Below are positions 50,894 to 61,124 of a stretch of DNA of 64,000 bases, piece by piece; within the stretch, counting starts at the first letter, position 1; each line of letters opens with the position of its first letter. The DNA is taken from NCBI RefSeq assembly GCF_000092285.1, contig NC_014100.1:620001-684000 (forward strand). Reading direction: 5' to 3'. The notes beneath the pieces are model-generated. The model was not told the DNA's origin. It did no database searches and worked only from the letters and a program-made list of their open reading frames with translations. A program made the translations under genes and the position numbers. The stretch comes from Caulobacter segnis ATCC 21756 (GTDB lineage Bacteria; Pseudomonadota; Alphaproteobacteria; Caulobacterales; Caulobacteraceae).

Positions 50894-51829
50894 ATGACCG
50901 CCGCCATCGAGACCGAGGGCCTTACCCGACGCTTCGGCGCGCGTCTGGCGGTCGACGACTTGTCGATGACCGTGCCTGAAAGGGCCGTCTACGGTTTCCT
51001 GGGACGCAACGGCGCGGGCAAGACGACGACGCTGAAGATGGTCCTGGGCCTGCTGCGGCCGACCGCGGGGCGCGTCCGTGTCCGCGGCCTGGACGTCGCC
51101 CGCCAGCGGATGGCGGCGGCGCGGCAGGTCGGGGCGTTGCTGGAGGCGCACGGCTTCTACGGCAACCTCACCGGGCGCGAGAACCTGGCGCTGACGGCGA
51201 CCCTGCTGGGCCTGGGCGCGGCGGAGATCGAGCGGGTCCTGGAGGTGGTCGAGATGCGCCGCGACGCCCATCGCAAGGTGGCCGGCTACTCCCTGGGCAT
51301 GCGCCAGCGCTTGGGCCTTGCCCGCGCCATGCTAGGCGCGCCGCCCGTGCTGTTGCTGGACGAGCCGACCAACGGCCTCGACCCGGACGGCATCGCCGAC
51401 ATGCGCCGCTTCCTGAGGAGCCTGCCCGAGCGGACGGGCGCGACGGTGCTGCTGTCCAGCCACCTTCTGGGCGAGATCGAGCAGACCGCCACCCACGTGG
51501 GCGTGGTCGATGACGGCCGCCTGGTGCTGGAGGGCGAACTGGCGCGGCTGAAGGCCGATCTGGCGCCGGAGCTCGTGCTGCGAACCGGGGATGATACGCG
51601 GGCGGTGAGCCTCCTGCTGGCCCAGGGCCGCTCGCCCGTCGCCGCCGAGGCGGGACTGACCGTCGCGCTCAAGTCGGGAGAGGACCCTGATCAGGCCGCC
51701 GCCGTCATCACCCGACTGCTCGTCGAGAGCGGCGCGTCCGTCTTCGCCATCGGTCCGCGCGAACAGTCCCTGGAGGACATCTATCGCCGCGTCGCCGGTT
51801 TCCGTTCGTCCCTCGCCGAGGCCGCCTGA
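50894..51829 (+). CDS. ABC transporter ATP-binding protein
   Basis: A 311-residue ATPase of the ABC-2 / drug- and antibiotic-export type. Walker A is GRNGAGKTT at residues 37-45, the signature is YSLGMRQRLGLARAM near 133-147, and Walker B is VLLLDEPTNGLD near 152-163, followed by the switch His in LLSSHL. The C-terminal 90 residues form the extra domain of this class. Its stop overlaps the permease start (TGATG). Confidence 0.92.
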   Translation: MTAAIETEGLTRRFGARLAVDDLSMTVPERAVYGFLGRNGAGKTTTLKMVLGLLRPTAGRVRVRGLDVARQRMAAARQVGALLEAHGFYGNLTGRENLALTATLLGLGAAEIERVLEVVEMRRDAHRKVAGYSLGMRQRLGLARAMLGAPPVLLLDEPTNGLDPDGIADMRRFLRSLPERTGATVLLSSHLLGEIEQTATHVGVVDDGRLVLEGELARLKADLAPELVLRTGDDTRAVSLLLAQGRSPVAAEAGLTVALKSGEDPDQAAAVITRLLVESGASVFAIGPREQSLEDIYRRVAGFRSSLAEAA

Positions 51830-52554
51830 TGATCGCCGTCCTGTCCGTAGAACTGCGCAAACTGAACCGATCCCTGGCCGCCGTACTGGCCGTGGCCGCG
51901 CCGTCCCTGATCGGGATCATCGCGTTCTTCAGCCTGCTGCGGGCCCAGCATCCCATGCCGTGGGAGAAGTGGCTGCAAATGTCGACGGGGGTCTGGGCCT
52001 TCTTCATGCTGCCCATGAGCGTCACGGCCCTGACGGCTCTCGTCGCCCAGATGGAGCACGGCCCGCGCGCCTGGGATCACCTGCGCGCCCTGCCGGTGGC
52101 GCGCTGGAAGCTCTACGCGGCCAAGGCGATTTGCGTCGTGGCCCTGGTCGTGGTCATGACGCTGCTGAACCAGGTGATCACCTGGGGCGCCGTCTCCGCC
52201 GCTTCGGCGCTTAAGCCGGCCGTGGCGCCTGTGGGGCCGCTCGATGTCTCCAAGGCGCTGGTGCTGAACGCCAAGGTCGTGGCCGCCGCCCTGCTGATGA
52301 TCGCCATCCAGCTGTGGATGGCGTTGCGGTTCGCCAGCTTCGTCCCGGCCCTGGCCCTGGGGATCGGCGGGACCTTCTTCTCGGTGGTGGCGACCAGCGC
52401 CAAGCAGGGCGTGTTCTTCCCCTGGCAGATGCCGGTCAACATGCTGGCGAGCCAGCCGTGGCGCGTCGAGACGGCCCTGGCGTTGGGCGGAGGGCTGGGC
52501 TTGCTGGCCCTGATCGTCGCTATCGCCCACTTGGCGCGCCGGGAGGTTCTTTAA
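51829..52554 (+). CDS. ABC-2 family permease
   Basis: A 241-residue membrane protein with six predicted helices. It opens IAVLSVELRKLNRSLAAVLA, typical of lantibiotic-immunity-like ABC-2 permeases, and carries GPRAWDHLRALPVARWKLYA, the usual cytoplasmic loop. It pairs with the ATPase upstream as a homomeric exporter. The substrate is unknown; peptide, toxin or lipid are all possible. The operon is divergent from XRE/DUF2975. Confidence 0.85.
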   Translation: MIAVLSVELRKLNRSLAAVLAVAAPSLIGIIAFFSLLRAQHPMPWEKWLQMSTGVWAFFMLPMSVTALTALVAQMEHGPRAWDHLRALPVARWKLYAAKAICVVALVVVMTLLNQVITWGAVSAASALKPAVAPVGPLDVSKALVLNAKVVAAALLMIAIQLWMALRFASFVPALALGIGGTFFSVVATSAKQGVFFPWQMPVNMLASQPWRVETALALGGGLGLLALIVAIAHLARREVL

Positions 52555-52603
52555 CGCGCCCTGGCCTGCTAGAGGGCGTCGCGTCGACAGCGCGGAGCTC
52601 GCC

Positions 52604-53314
52604 ATGACCGAACAAGCCTTGATCGGACTGATCGGGGGCATGAGCTGGGAAAGCTCGGCCCAGTATTATCGGCTGGTCAACGAGGCCGTGCGCGATCGGC
52701 TGGGCGGCGTCGCGTCCGCGCGGACCTTGATGTGGTCGTTCGACTTCGCCGAGATCGAGCGCCTGCAGCACGCCGGCCAATGGCCCGAGCTGTCGCGGAG
52801 GCTGGCCGACGCGGCCCGCGCGCTGGAGGCGGGAGGGGCCGACTTCCTGGTCCTCTGCACCAACACCATGCACCGCGAGGCCGAGACCATCGAGGCCGCG
52901 GTCCGCATCCCGCTGCTGCACATCGCCGACCCGACGGGAGAGGCGATCAAGGCCGCTGGCCTGTCGACGGTCGGCCTGCTGGGCACCGCCTTCACCATGG
53001 AGCACGACTTCTATCGCGGCCGCCTGGAGACGCAGCACGGCCTGACGGTGCTCACGCCCGAGGCCGAGGATCGCGCGGCTGTCCATCGGATCATCTACGA
53101 GGAGCTGGTGGCGGGCCGAGTGCTCGACGCCTCGCGTGAGGTCTACAGGGCGGTGATCGAACGGCTCGTAGCGCGCGGCGCCGAGGCGATCATCCTGGGC
53201 TGCACCGAGATCATGCTGCTGATCGGCCAGGCCGACAGTCCTGTCCCCGTCTTCGACACCACCACCCTGCACGCCCTGGCCGCGGTGGACCGGGCCTTGA
53301 AAGGCGGCGCCTAG
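52604..53314 (+). CDS. Aspartate/glutamate racemase family protein
   Basis: A 236-residue enzyme of the Asp/Glu racemase superfamily (YgeA-like). Both catalytic cysteines are present: Cys85 in LVLCTNTMH and Cys200 in ILGCTEI. GLIGGMSWESSAQYY is the N-terminal family motif. It should interconvert L- and D-amino acids; the substrate is unknown. It lies between the ABC operon and the GH92 gene, about 50 bp after the permease. Confidence 0.9.
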   Translation: MTEQALIGLIGGMSWESSAQYYRLVNEAVRDRLGGVASARTLMWSFDFAEIERLQHAGQWPELSRRLADAARALEAGGADFLVLCTNTMHREAETIEAAVRIPLLHIADPTGEAIKAAGLSTVGLLGTAFTMEHDFYRGRLETQHGLTVLTPEAEDRAAVHRIIYEELVAGRVLDASREVYRAVIERLVARGAEAIILGCTEIMLLIGQADSPVPVFDTTTLHALAAVDRALKGGA

Positions 53315-53352
53315 CCGATAGGGTGCCTCCGCTCAAGTTGCGGAGTTTCCGA

Positions 53353-55686
53353 ATGCGTCTGCGCCTCGCCCTGCTCGCCAGCCTCTCGATCCTGGCGGCG
53401 ACGCCGACCCTGGCTCAGACCTCCAGCGCCTATGAGGCCGTCGACCCCTTCATTGGCACGGGCGGGGACGGCCACACCTTCCCGGGCGCGGTGGTTCCGT
53501 TCGGCATGGTGCAACTGAGCCCCGACACCGACATCCTGCCGTTCAGGCAAAGCTACGCCCGCGCCGCAGGTTACCGCTTCGGCGATCCGACCATCCTGGG
53601 CTTCTCGCACACCCACTTCTCGGGCGCGGGCCACTCCGACCTCGGCGACATCCTGCTGACGCCGGTCGTCGGCGAGGCCAAGCTGGAGCCGGGCGAGGCG
53701 GACAAGCCGGGATCCGGCTACCGCTCGCGTTACAGCCACGACAGCGAGGTCGCCCAGCCGGGCTACTATGCCGTGACGCTCAGCGACAGCCAGGTGCGCG
53801 CCGAGCTGACCGCCGGCCTGCGCACGGGCCTGCACCGCTATGCATTCCCCAAGGGCCAGCGCGCCCAGGTGCTGATCGACCTGCGCAGCTCGATCTACAA
53901 CTATCCGGGCAAGGTCTTGTGGTCGCGCCTGCGCGTGGCGCCGGACGGGACGATCACCGGCTATCGTGAGACGCGCGGCTGGGCCCCGGGGCGCAAGCTG
54001 TTCTTCGCCATTCGCTTCGACAAGCCGCTGGTCGGCCAGGCCTTCCACAACCGCGAGACGGACGTGCCCTACAAGGGCTTCGCCCAGCCGGGCCGGACGC
54101 CCAACGACCGCGCTCAAATCCAGGGCCGGGCGCTAGTCGGCGTCTTCGACTTCGGCCAGCTCGACGGGCCGCTGACGGTCAAGGTGGCGCTGTCCTCGGT
54201 CAGCGAGGACGGGGCGATCGCCAACCTCGCCAGCGACGAACCCGGCTTCGACTTCGACGCCCAGCGCGCCCGCGCCAAGGCGGCCTGGGAGAAGGCCCTG
54301 GCGGCCGTCGACATCGAGGCTCCGGCCCCGATGCGGAAAACGCTCTACACGGCGCTCTATCACACCCTGCTGGCCCCCAGCGTCTTCGCCGACGCCGACG
54401 GCCGCTATCGCGGGCCAGACGACCAGGTGCACGAGGGCAAGCTGGACGGCCGCCCCTTCACCTTCCACTCGACCTTCTCGCTGTGGGACACCTTCCGGGC
54501 CGAGCATCCGCTGCTGACCCTGGTGCAGCCCGCCGACTACACCAACGACGTGGTCAATTCGCTGATCGCCTCGCAGCGCCAGAGCCCCTACCAGATCCTG
54601 CCGGTCTGGCAGTTCCACGGCCAGGAGACCTGGACGATGATCGGCTATCACGCCGTTCCGGTCATCGCCGACGCCTGGATGAAGGGGATCCGCGGCTACG
54701 ACGGCAAGGCCGCCCTCGACGCCATGGTCAAGAGCGCCACCTACGCCCCTTACGGCGGCCTGGGCGACTACATGAAGCTGGGCTACGTCCCGATCGACAA
54801 GGAGCCGGAGGCGGCCTCCAAGACAGTCGAGTACGCCTATGACGACTGGACCATCGCCCGCATGGCCCGCGACATGGGCCAGGCGGACACCGCCGCGACC
54901 TTCGAGAAGCGCGCCGCCTACTGGCGCAACAGCTTCGATACGAAGACCGGCTTCCTGCGCGCCCGCAAGAGCGACGGGACCTACCGCGAGCCGTTCAACC
55001 CGACCGCCATCAACTACGGCTCGGACTACACCGAGGGCAACGCCTGGCAATACTCGTGGTTCGCGCCGCAGGACCTGGGCGGGGTGGTCAAGACGCTGGG
55101 CGGCGACGCGGCGACCGTGAAGAAGCTGGACGCCATGTTCGACTTCGACAACTCCAAGGTCGACTACTCCCACGCCGAGGACATCGCCGGCCTGATCGGC
55201 CAGTACATTCATGGCAACGAGCCCAGCCACCACGTCGCCTACATGTACAACTACGCCGGCGCGCCGTGGCGGACGCAGGCGCGGCTGACCCAGATCGTGA
55301 ACAGCCAGTACAAGCCCACCCCGGAGGGCCTGTCGGGCAATGACGACCTGGGCCAGATGTCGGCCTGGCTGATGTTCACGAGCCTCGGCTTCTATCCCGT
55401 CACGCCGGCCTCGAACGAATACGCGATCGGTCGCCCGTTCGTGGACAAGGCCGCGCTGAACCTGCCGAACGGCAAGCGCTTCACAGTGCGCGCGGTGGGG
55501 ATGTCCGACGCCGCGCCCTACGTCGCCAAGGTCACCCTGAACGGCCAAACGCTGACCCGCGCCTTCCTGAAGCATGAGGAGATCGTCGCCGGCGGCGAGC
55601 TGGTGTTCACGATGAGCGCGACCCCGAACAAGACCTGGGCGACGCGGGCGGCCGACCGGCCGACCTCGATGACGGCTTATCGGTAG
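53353..55686 (+). CDS. Secreted GH92 family alpha-mannosidase
   Basis: A 777-residue glycosidase with a signal peptide ending about residue 21 (ATPTLA). DPFIGTGGDGHTFPGAVVPF is the GH92 opening and SHTHFSGAGHSDLGDILLTP the following motif. The barrel contains TFSLWDTFRAEHPLLTLVQP, and GNEPSHHVAYMYNYAGAPW is a strongly conserved active-site segment near 620. GH92 enzymes are calcium-dependent exo-alpha-mannosidases acting on N-glycans. No other mannan-degrading gene is nearby. The start at 53353 has GGAG about 8 bases upstream. Confidence 0.92.
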   Translation: MRLRLALLASLSILAATPTLAQTSSAYEAVDPFIGTGGDGHTFPGAVVPFGMVQLSPDTDILPFRQSYARAAGYRFGDPTILGFSHTHFSGAGHSDLGDILLTPVVGEAKLEPGEADKPGSGYRSRYSHDSEVAQPGYYAVTLSDSQVRAELTAGLRTGLHRYAFPKGQRAQVLIDLRSSIYNYPGKVLWSRLRVAPDGTITGYRETRGWAPGRKLFFAIRFDKPLVGQAFHNRETDVPYKGFAQPGRTPNDRAQIQGRALVGVFDFGQLDGPLTVKVALSSVSEDGAIANLASDEPGFDFDAQRARAKAAWEKALAAVDIEAPAPMRKTLYTALYHTLLAPSVFADADGRYRGPDDQVHEGKLDGRPFTFHSTFSLWDTFRAEHPLLTLVQPADYTNDVVNSLIASQRQSPYQILPVWQFHGQETWTMIGYHAVPVIADAWMKGIRGYDGKAALDAMVKSATYAPYGGLGDYMKLGYVPIDKEPEAASKTVEYAYDDWTIARMARDMGQADTAATFEKRAAYWRNSFDTKTGFLRARKSDGTYREPFNPTAINYGSDYTEGNAWQYSWFAPQDLGGVVKTLGGDAATVKKLDAMFDFDNSKVDYSHAEDIAGLIGQYIHGNEPSHHVAYMYNYAGAPWRTQARLTQIVNSQYKPTPEGLSGNDDLGQMSAWLMFTSLGFYPVTPASNEYAIGRPFVDKAALNLPNGKRFTVRAVGMSDAAPYVAKVTLNGQTLTRAFLKHEEIVAGGELVFTMSATPNKTWATRAADRPTSMTAYR

Positions 55687-55689
55687 GGG

Positions 55690-57753
55690 TTAGTTCACCG
55701 GCTCCTCGGTCGCCGGCGCCCCGGCGTCCTCGCGTTCCGACGCCGTCCGGGCGAACTCCGCCGCGAGGGTCTCGTAGAAGCCGTTGCGCGGGTCCGGCTT
55801 GGTCTCGGCCACGGGATCATCCAGCAGCCACGGAAAGTCGCTGACGGCCAGGGAGGCGTGGGCCGCGACCATGAAGCGGCGCCAGACGGCGGCCGGGATG
55901 TCGCCGCCCACCACCTTGTTCATCGGCCGCTCGTCGTCGTTGCCGACCCAGACGCCGGTCACATAGTCCGGCGTGAAGCCGACAAACCAGGCGTCGCGCC
56001 AGTTCTGGCTGGTGCCGGTCTTGCCCGCGGCGGGACGGCCGAACTCGGCGCGGCGGGCCGTGCCCTCGGTGACCACCTTCTCCATCATCCGCACCATGAT
56101 GCTGGCGTGGCCCTGGTCATAGACGCGGCGCTCTGCGGCCGGCGGCGGGTGGGCCCAGATCTCCTGGCCGCCCTGGGTGCCGATCGACTCGATCAGGTAC
56201 GGCTCCAGCCGGATCCCGCCCAGCTGGAAGACCTGGAAGCCGGCGGTCAGCTGCAGCAGGTTCACCTCGTAGGAGCCGAGCGCCACCGACAGGTCCGGCG
56301 TCTCGGGCAGGCTGCTGATCCCGAACCGGCGGGCGAGCTCGCCGATCGCCGCGCCGCCGACCTCGCTTCCGAGTTGGGCGGCGATGGTGTTGGTCGACGT
56401 CATCAGCGCCTGCTCGACGGTCATCGGGCCGCGATAGCCGCCGCCATAGTTCTCCGGCGCCCAGTCGCCGAACTTGACGGGCTCGTCGACGCGGATGTCG
56501 GTCGGCAGCACGCCGTGCTCGACGGCGGCGGCGTAGACGAACGGCTTGAAGGTCGAGCCGGGCTGGCGCCGCGCCTGGACGGCGCGGTTGAAGGGGCTTT
56601 CGACATAGTCGGTCCCGCCGATCATCGCCCGGATGGCGCCGTCGGACGACAGCGACAGCAGCGCGGCCTGCGAGACGCCGGAGACCGGGCCGTCGACCGC
56701 GATGGTTTGCCGGATGGTCTCGGCGGCCTCGCGCTGCAGCAGCGGGTCGATCGTCAGGCGCACAACCAGGTCCGGCGCGTTGGGCCCGGCGACCTTGACC
56801 GCCTCGGCGGTGGCGTAGTCCAGCACCCAGCCGAAGTCGCCCTCGTCCTGACCCACCGACGAGAGGAAGGGCCGATCCTCCAGCGCCTCGCGTTCCTCTC
56901 GGGCCGTGATCCAGCCCTTGGCGCGCATATTGGCCAGGATCAGCCGCGAGCGGGCCAGGGCGCGCTCCATGTCGCGGTTCAGGGCCAGGCGCGTGGGCGC
57001 CTTGGGCAGGCTGGCCAGCAGGGCCGCCTCCGACAGGGTCAGCTGGCTGGCGGACTTGCCGAAATAGGTCTGGGCCGCCCCATCGAGGCCATAGGCGCCC
57101 CCGCCGAAATAGATGCGGTTCAGGTAGATCTCGAGAATCTCGTCCTTGGTCAGCACCTGCTCCAGCCGGTAGGCCAGCAGCATCTCCTGCAGCTTGCGCT
57201 TGATGACCCGGTCGGGGCTGAGGAACAGGCCCTTGGCCAGCTGCTGGGTCAGGGTCGAGGCGCCCTGCACCGTGCGGCCGGCCCGCCAGTTGATCCAGGC
57301 GGCCCGGAAGACGCCTTGCACGTCGATCGGACCATGCTGGTAGAAGCGGCGGTCCTCGGCCGCCAGGAAGGCCTGGGCGACGTAGGGCGGCAGCTCGTCG
57401 ACCGTGACCCGCCGGCCATAGCGCGGGCCGCGCGTGGCGATCACCTGGCCGTAGCGGTCCTCGAAGCGGATGGCGGGCGCGCGGTTCAGGGCGAACAGCG
57501 CCTCGCGTGGCGGCAGCTGCGGCGTATCCTTCAGGTACTTGTTCCAGACGACATAGGCGCCGCCGGCGGCGGCCAGCGCGACGGCCACGATCGCGGCGAG
57601 CAGTCCGCCCAGCACCCAGGCCCAGACGCGCCAGGCGCCGCGCGCCCTGGCCGGCCGCGGGTCGAGGCGCAGCGGCTGCTCCGCGGGCTGCGGCGCGGCG
57701 GCGGGAGCCTCTGGCGGCGGGGTCTCGTCGGTCGGCGGCGTCGAGTCGGTCAC
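55690..57753 (-). CDS. Bifunctional penicillin-binding protein 1A
   Basis: A 687-residue class A PBP. A proline-rich cytoplasmic N-terminus leads to a membrane helix (about 43-70), the glycosyltransferase domain with EDRRFYQH at 133-140 and ASTLTQQLAK near 165-174, and the transpeptidase domain with STFK at 400-403 (Ser400 nucleophile), STN at 453-455 and KTGT at 578-581. It polymerises and cross-links peptidoglycan. It starts at GTG 57753 with only a weak ribosome-binding sequence, 54 bp from the divergent UPF0260 gene. Confidence 0.93.
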   Translation of the reverse strand: MTDSTPPTDETPPPEAPAAAPQPAEQPLRLDPRPARARGAWRVWAWVLGGLLAAIVAVALAAAGGAYVVWNKYLKDTPQLPPREALFALNRAPAIRFEDRYGQVIATRGPRYGRRVTVDELPPYVAQAFLAAEDRRFYQHGPIDVQGVFRAAWINWRAGRTVQGASTLTQQLAKGLFLSPDRVIKRKLQEMLLAYRLEQVLTKDEILEIYLNRIYFGGGAYGLDGAAQTYFGKSASQLTLSEAALLASLPKAPTRLALNRDMERALARSRLILANMRAKGWITAREEREALEDRPFLSSVGQDEGDFGWVLDYATAEAVKVAGPNAPDLVVRLTIDPLLQREAAETIRQTIAVDGPVSGVSQAALLSLSSDGAIRAMIGGTDYVESPFNRAVQARRQPGSTFKPFVYAAAVEHGVLPTDIRVDEPVKFGDWAPENYGGGYRGPMTVEQALMTSTNTIAAQLGSEVGGAAIGELARRFGISSLPETPDLSVALGSYEVNLLQLTAGFQVFQLGGIRLEPYLIESIGTQGGQEIWAHPPPAAERRVYDQGHASIMVRMMEKVVTEGTARRAEFGRPAAGKTGTSQNWRDAWFVGFTPDYVTGVWVGNDDERPMNKVVGGDIPAAVWRRFMVAAHASLAVSDFPWLLDDPVAETKPDPRNGFYETLAAEFARTASEREDAGAPATEEPVN

Positions 57754-57807
57754 GGTTAAGGTCAGGCTCTGTTTGGTCGCCGGGGCATTCGGGTTTAGGA
57801 CGAGCCC

Positions 57808-58296
57808 ATGAGTTCAAGCAAACCTTTCTGGCGGACCAAGACGCTCGCCGAGATGACCGTTCCCGAATGGGAGAGCCTGTGCGACGGCTGCGGCCTGTGC
57901 TGCCTGGTCCGCTTCGAGGACGAGGACACCGGCGAGATCGTCCCGACCCGCGTGCACTGCCAGCTGTTCGACGAGCACCTGTGCCGCTGCAAGGACTATC
58001 CGAACCGCAAGAAGACGGTGCCGGACTGCATCAAGCTGACGCCCTACAATATCGAGGACCTGGAGTGGATGCCGCGCTCCTGCGCCTACCGGCGCCTGCA
58101 CGAGGGCAAAGACCTGCCGCAATGGCACCCGCTGGTCACCGGCGATCCGGAAAGCACCCACAAGGCGGGGATCTCGGTGCGCGACCAGACGGTCTCGGAG
58201 CTGTGCTTCGACGACGCCGAAGACGCACTGGACTTCACGGCGACCGACCTGATGCGCGATCGCGGGGATGATCCGTACGAGGTGCAGGGGGACTGA
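57808..58296 (+). CDS. UPF0260 / YcgN family cysteine-cluster protein
   Basis: A 162-residue protein. [20 protein letters not shown] holds Cys25, Cys28, Cys31 and Cys32, followed by [19 protein letters not shown] and [12 protein letters not shown], giving a cysteine pattern of the YkgJ/UPF0260 group, which is thought to bind zinc or an iron-sulfur cluster. The function is unknown. It is divergent from the PBP1A gene. Confidence 0.9.
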   Translation: MSSSKPFWRTKTLAEMTVPEWESLCDGCGLCCLVRFEDEDTGEIVPTRVHCQLFDEHLCRCKDYPNRKKTVPDCIKLTPYNIEDLEWMPRSCAYRRLHEGKDLPQWHPLVTGDPESTHKAGISVRDQTVSELCFDDAEDALDFTATDLMRDRGDDPYEVQGD

Positions 58297-58428
58297 GGGG
58301 GACGCCCCTCCGTCTCGTCGCGTATCCGCGCCGATCCACCTCCCCCGTTTTACGGGTGAGGAGGGAGCTTCCTCATCATCCCCCGGAACACGGGGGAGGT
58401 GGCCCGGAGGGCCGGAGGGAGCGCACTC
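58297..58428. repeat. About 130-bp multi-stem intergenic repeat
   Basis: It reads CCCCTCCGTC, then CCACCTCCCCCGTTTTACGG, GTGAGGAGGGAGC, CCCCCGGAACACGGGGGAGG and GGAGGGAGCGC. It aligns almost base for base with the element at 63611, with differences mostly in loops. It starts right at the end of the UPF0260 gene. Confidence 0.8.
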
Positions 58429-58445
58429 TCTGGCCCCAGACACAG

Positions 58446-58479
58446 AAAAAGCCGGCCCGCGATGCGCGGAGCCGGCTTT
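58446..58479 (-). terminator. Terminator of rpmE
   Basis: On the minus strand AAAGCCGGC pairs with GCCGGCTTT around an inner CCGCG/CGCGG stem and continues into TTTTTC. It begins 33 bp after the rpmE stop codon. Confidence 0.9.
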
Positions 58480-58512
58480 CCGTCGCCCTTACGGCGAGAA
58501 GCGCGAAGCTTC

Positions 58513-58740
58513 TTACTTCTTGCCGGTGAAGCCGGCGAACTTGGCGTTGAAGCGCGAGACGCGGCCGCCACGGTCCATCAGCTGGGCGTTGCCGCCCGTC
58601 CACGCCGGATGGGTGCGCGGATCGATGTCGAGCGCGAGCGTCGCGCCTTCCTTGCCGTAGGTCGAGCGGGTCTTGTAGCTCGAACCGTCGGTCAGGGTGA
58701 CGGTGATGAAGTGGTAGTCGGGGTGAATGTCTTGTTTCAT
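58513..58740 (-). CDS. rpmE: Ribosomal protein bL31, zinc-free type
   Basis: A 75-residue bL31: [20 protein letters not shown], then [20 protein letters not shown] and a basic tail ending FTGKK. It lacks the CxxC pairs of the zinc-binding form, as is usual in alphaproteobacteria. It is a 50S protein at the subunit bridge. Promoter and terminator are both visible, so it is a single-gene unit. Confidence 0.96.
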   Translation of the reverse strand: MKQDIHPDYHFITVTLTDGSSYKTRSTYGKEGATLALDIDPRTHPAWTGGNAQLMDRGGRVSRFNAKFAGFTGKK

Positions 58741-58828
58741 GGCGGCGATCCAGACCGACTAAGCCGGCGAGTGAGAATGGGGTAAGCGCCAAACCGCGCA
58801 CGCGCGGGGTGGCCCTCGAAGACGCGCG

Positions 58829-58857
58829 GCTATAAAGAACGCGCGCGATTTTGGCAA
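58829..58857 (-). promoter_or_regulatory. Sigma-70-type promoter of rpmE
   Basis: On the minus strand TTGCCA (58857-58852) and TATAGC (58834-58829) are separated by 17 bp, close to consensus. The start site would be near 58822, leaving a leader of about 80 bases before rpmE. Confidence 0.65.
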
Positions 58858-58867
58858 GGGACAGTTG

Positions 58868-60718
<1,851 letters not shown>

Positions 60719-60721
60719 CCG

Positions 60722-61039
60722 TCACGTCCCTTCTTCGCGCTTGATCACGTCGACGTGCTCGATCTGAAGACGCAGGGCCCTGATCGCCGGATCGTTTCCG
60801 GACAGCCCATTCGGCTGGGCCTCCGCCCAGTCCAGCAGGACCTTGAGCGCGTCGCTGATGCGGCCGATCTGGCGGCCGTAGCTGCCGACCTCGGCGAGCA
60901 CGCGGCTCTCGACGCCGGGCGCGGCGGACTGGCCGAGATTGATGCTGAACAGGCTGAAGTCGCCGAACGTCCAGCTCCACGGATTGATGGTCTGGGTAAG
61001 CTGACGCGGAGCGAGGGAGACTTGAAACGCCTTGGGCAT
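60722..61039 (-). CDS. Hypothetical protein (105 aa)
   Basis: A 105-residue protein beginning MPKAFQVSLAPRQLTQTINP, then WSWTFGDFSLFSINLGQSAA and helical stretches (GSYGRQIGRISDALKVLLDW). GGAGGA lies 6 bases before its ATG, a very good ribosome-binding site. No family is recognised, and no signal peptide or membrane helix is evident. It is convergent with the ABC exporter, 3 bp apart. Confidence 0.75.
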   Translation of the reverse strand: MPKAFQVSLAPRQLTQTINPWSWTFGDFSLFSINLGQSAAPGVESRVLAEVGSYGRQIGRISDALKVLLDWAEAQPNGLSGNDPAIRALRLQIEHVDVIKREEGT

Positions 61040-61124
61040 GTGAAGTCCTCCATGGGGAGGGCCTCAGCATGCGCCGGGATTCAGCTCGGCCTACGCCAAA
61101 AACGCCGCTCTCGGCCCTGGCGCT

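Noticed and set aside
55858..57759. A 633-codon open frame antisense to the PBP1A gene
   Set aside because: PBP1A carries all catalytic motifs; the antisense translation is repetitive and lacks any recognisable fold.
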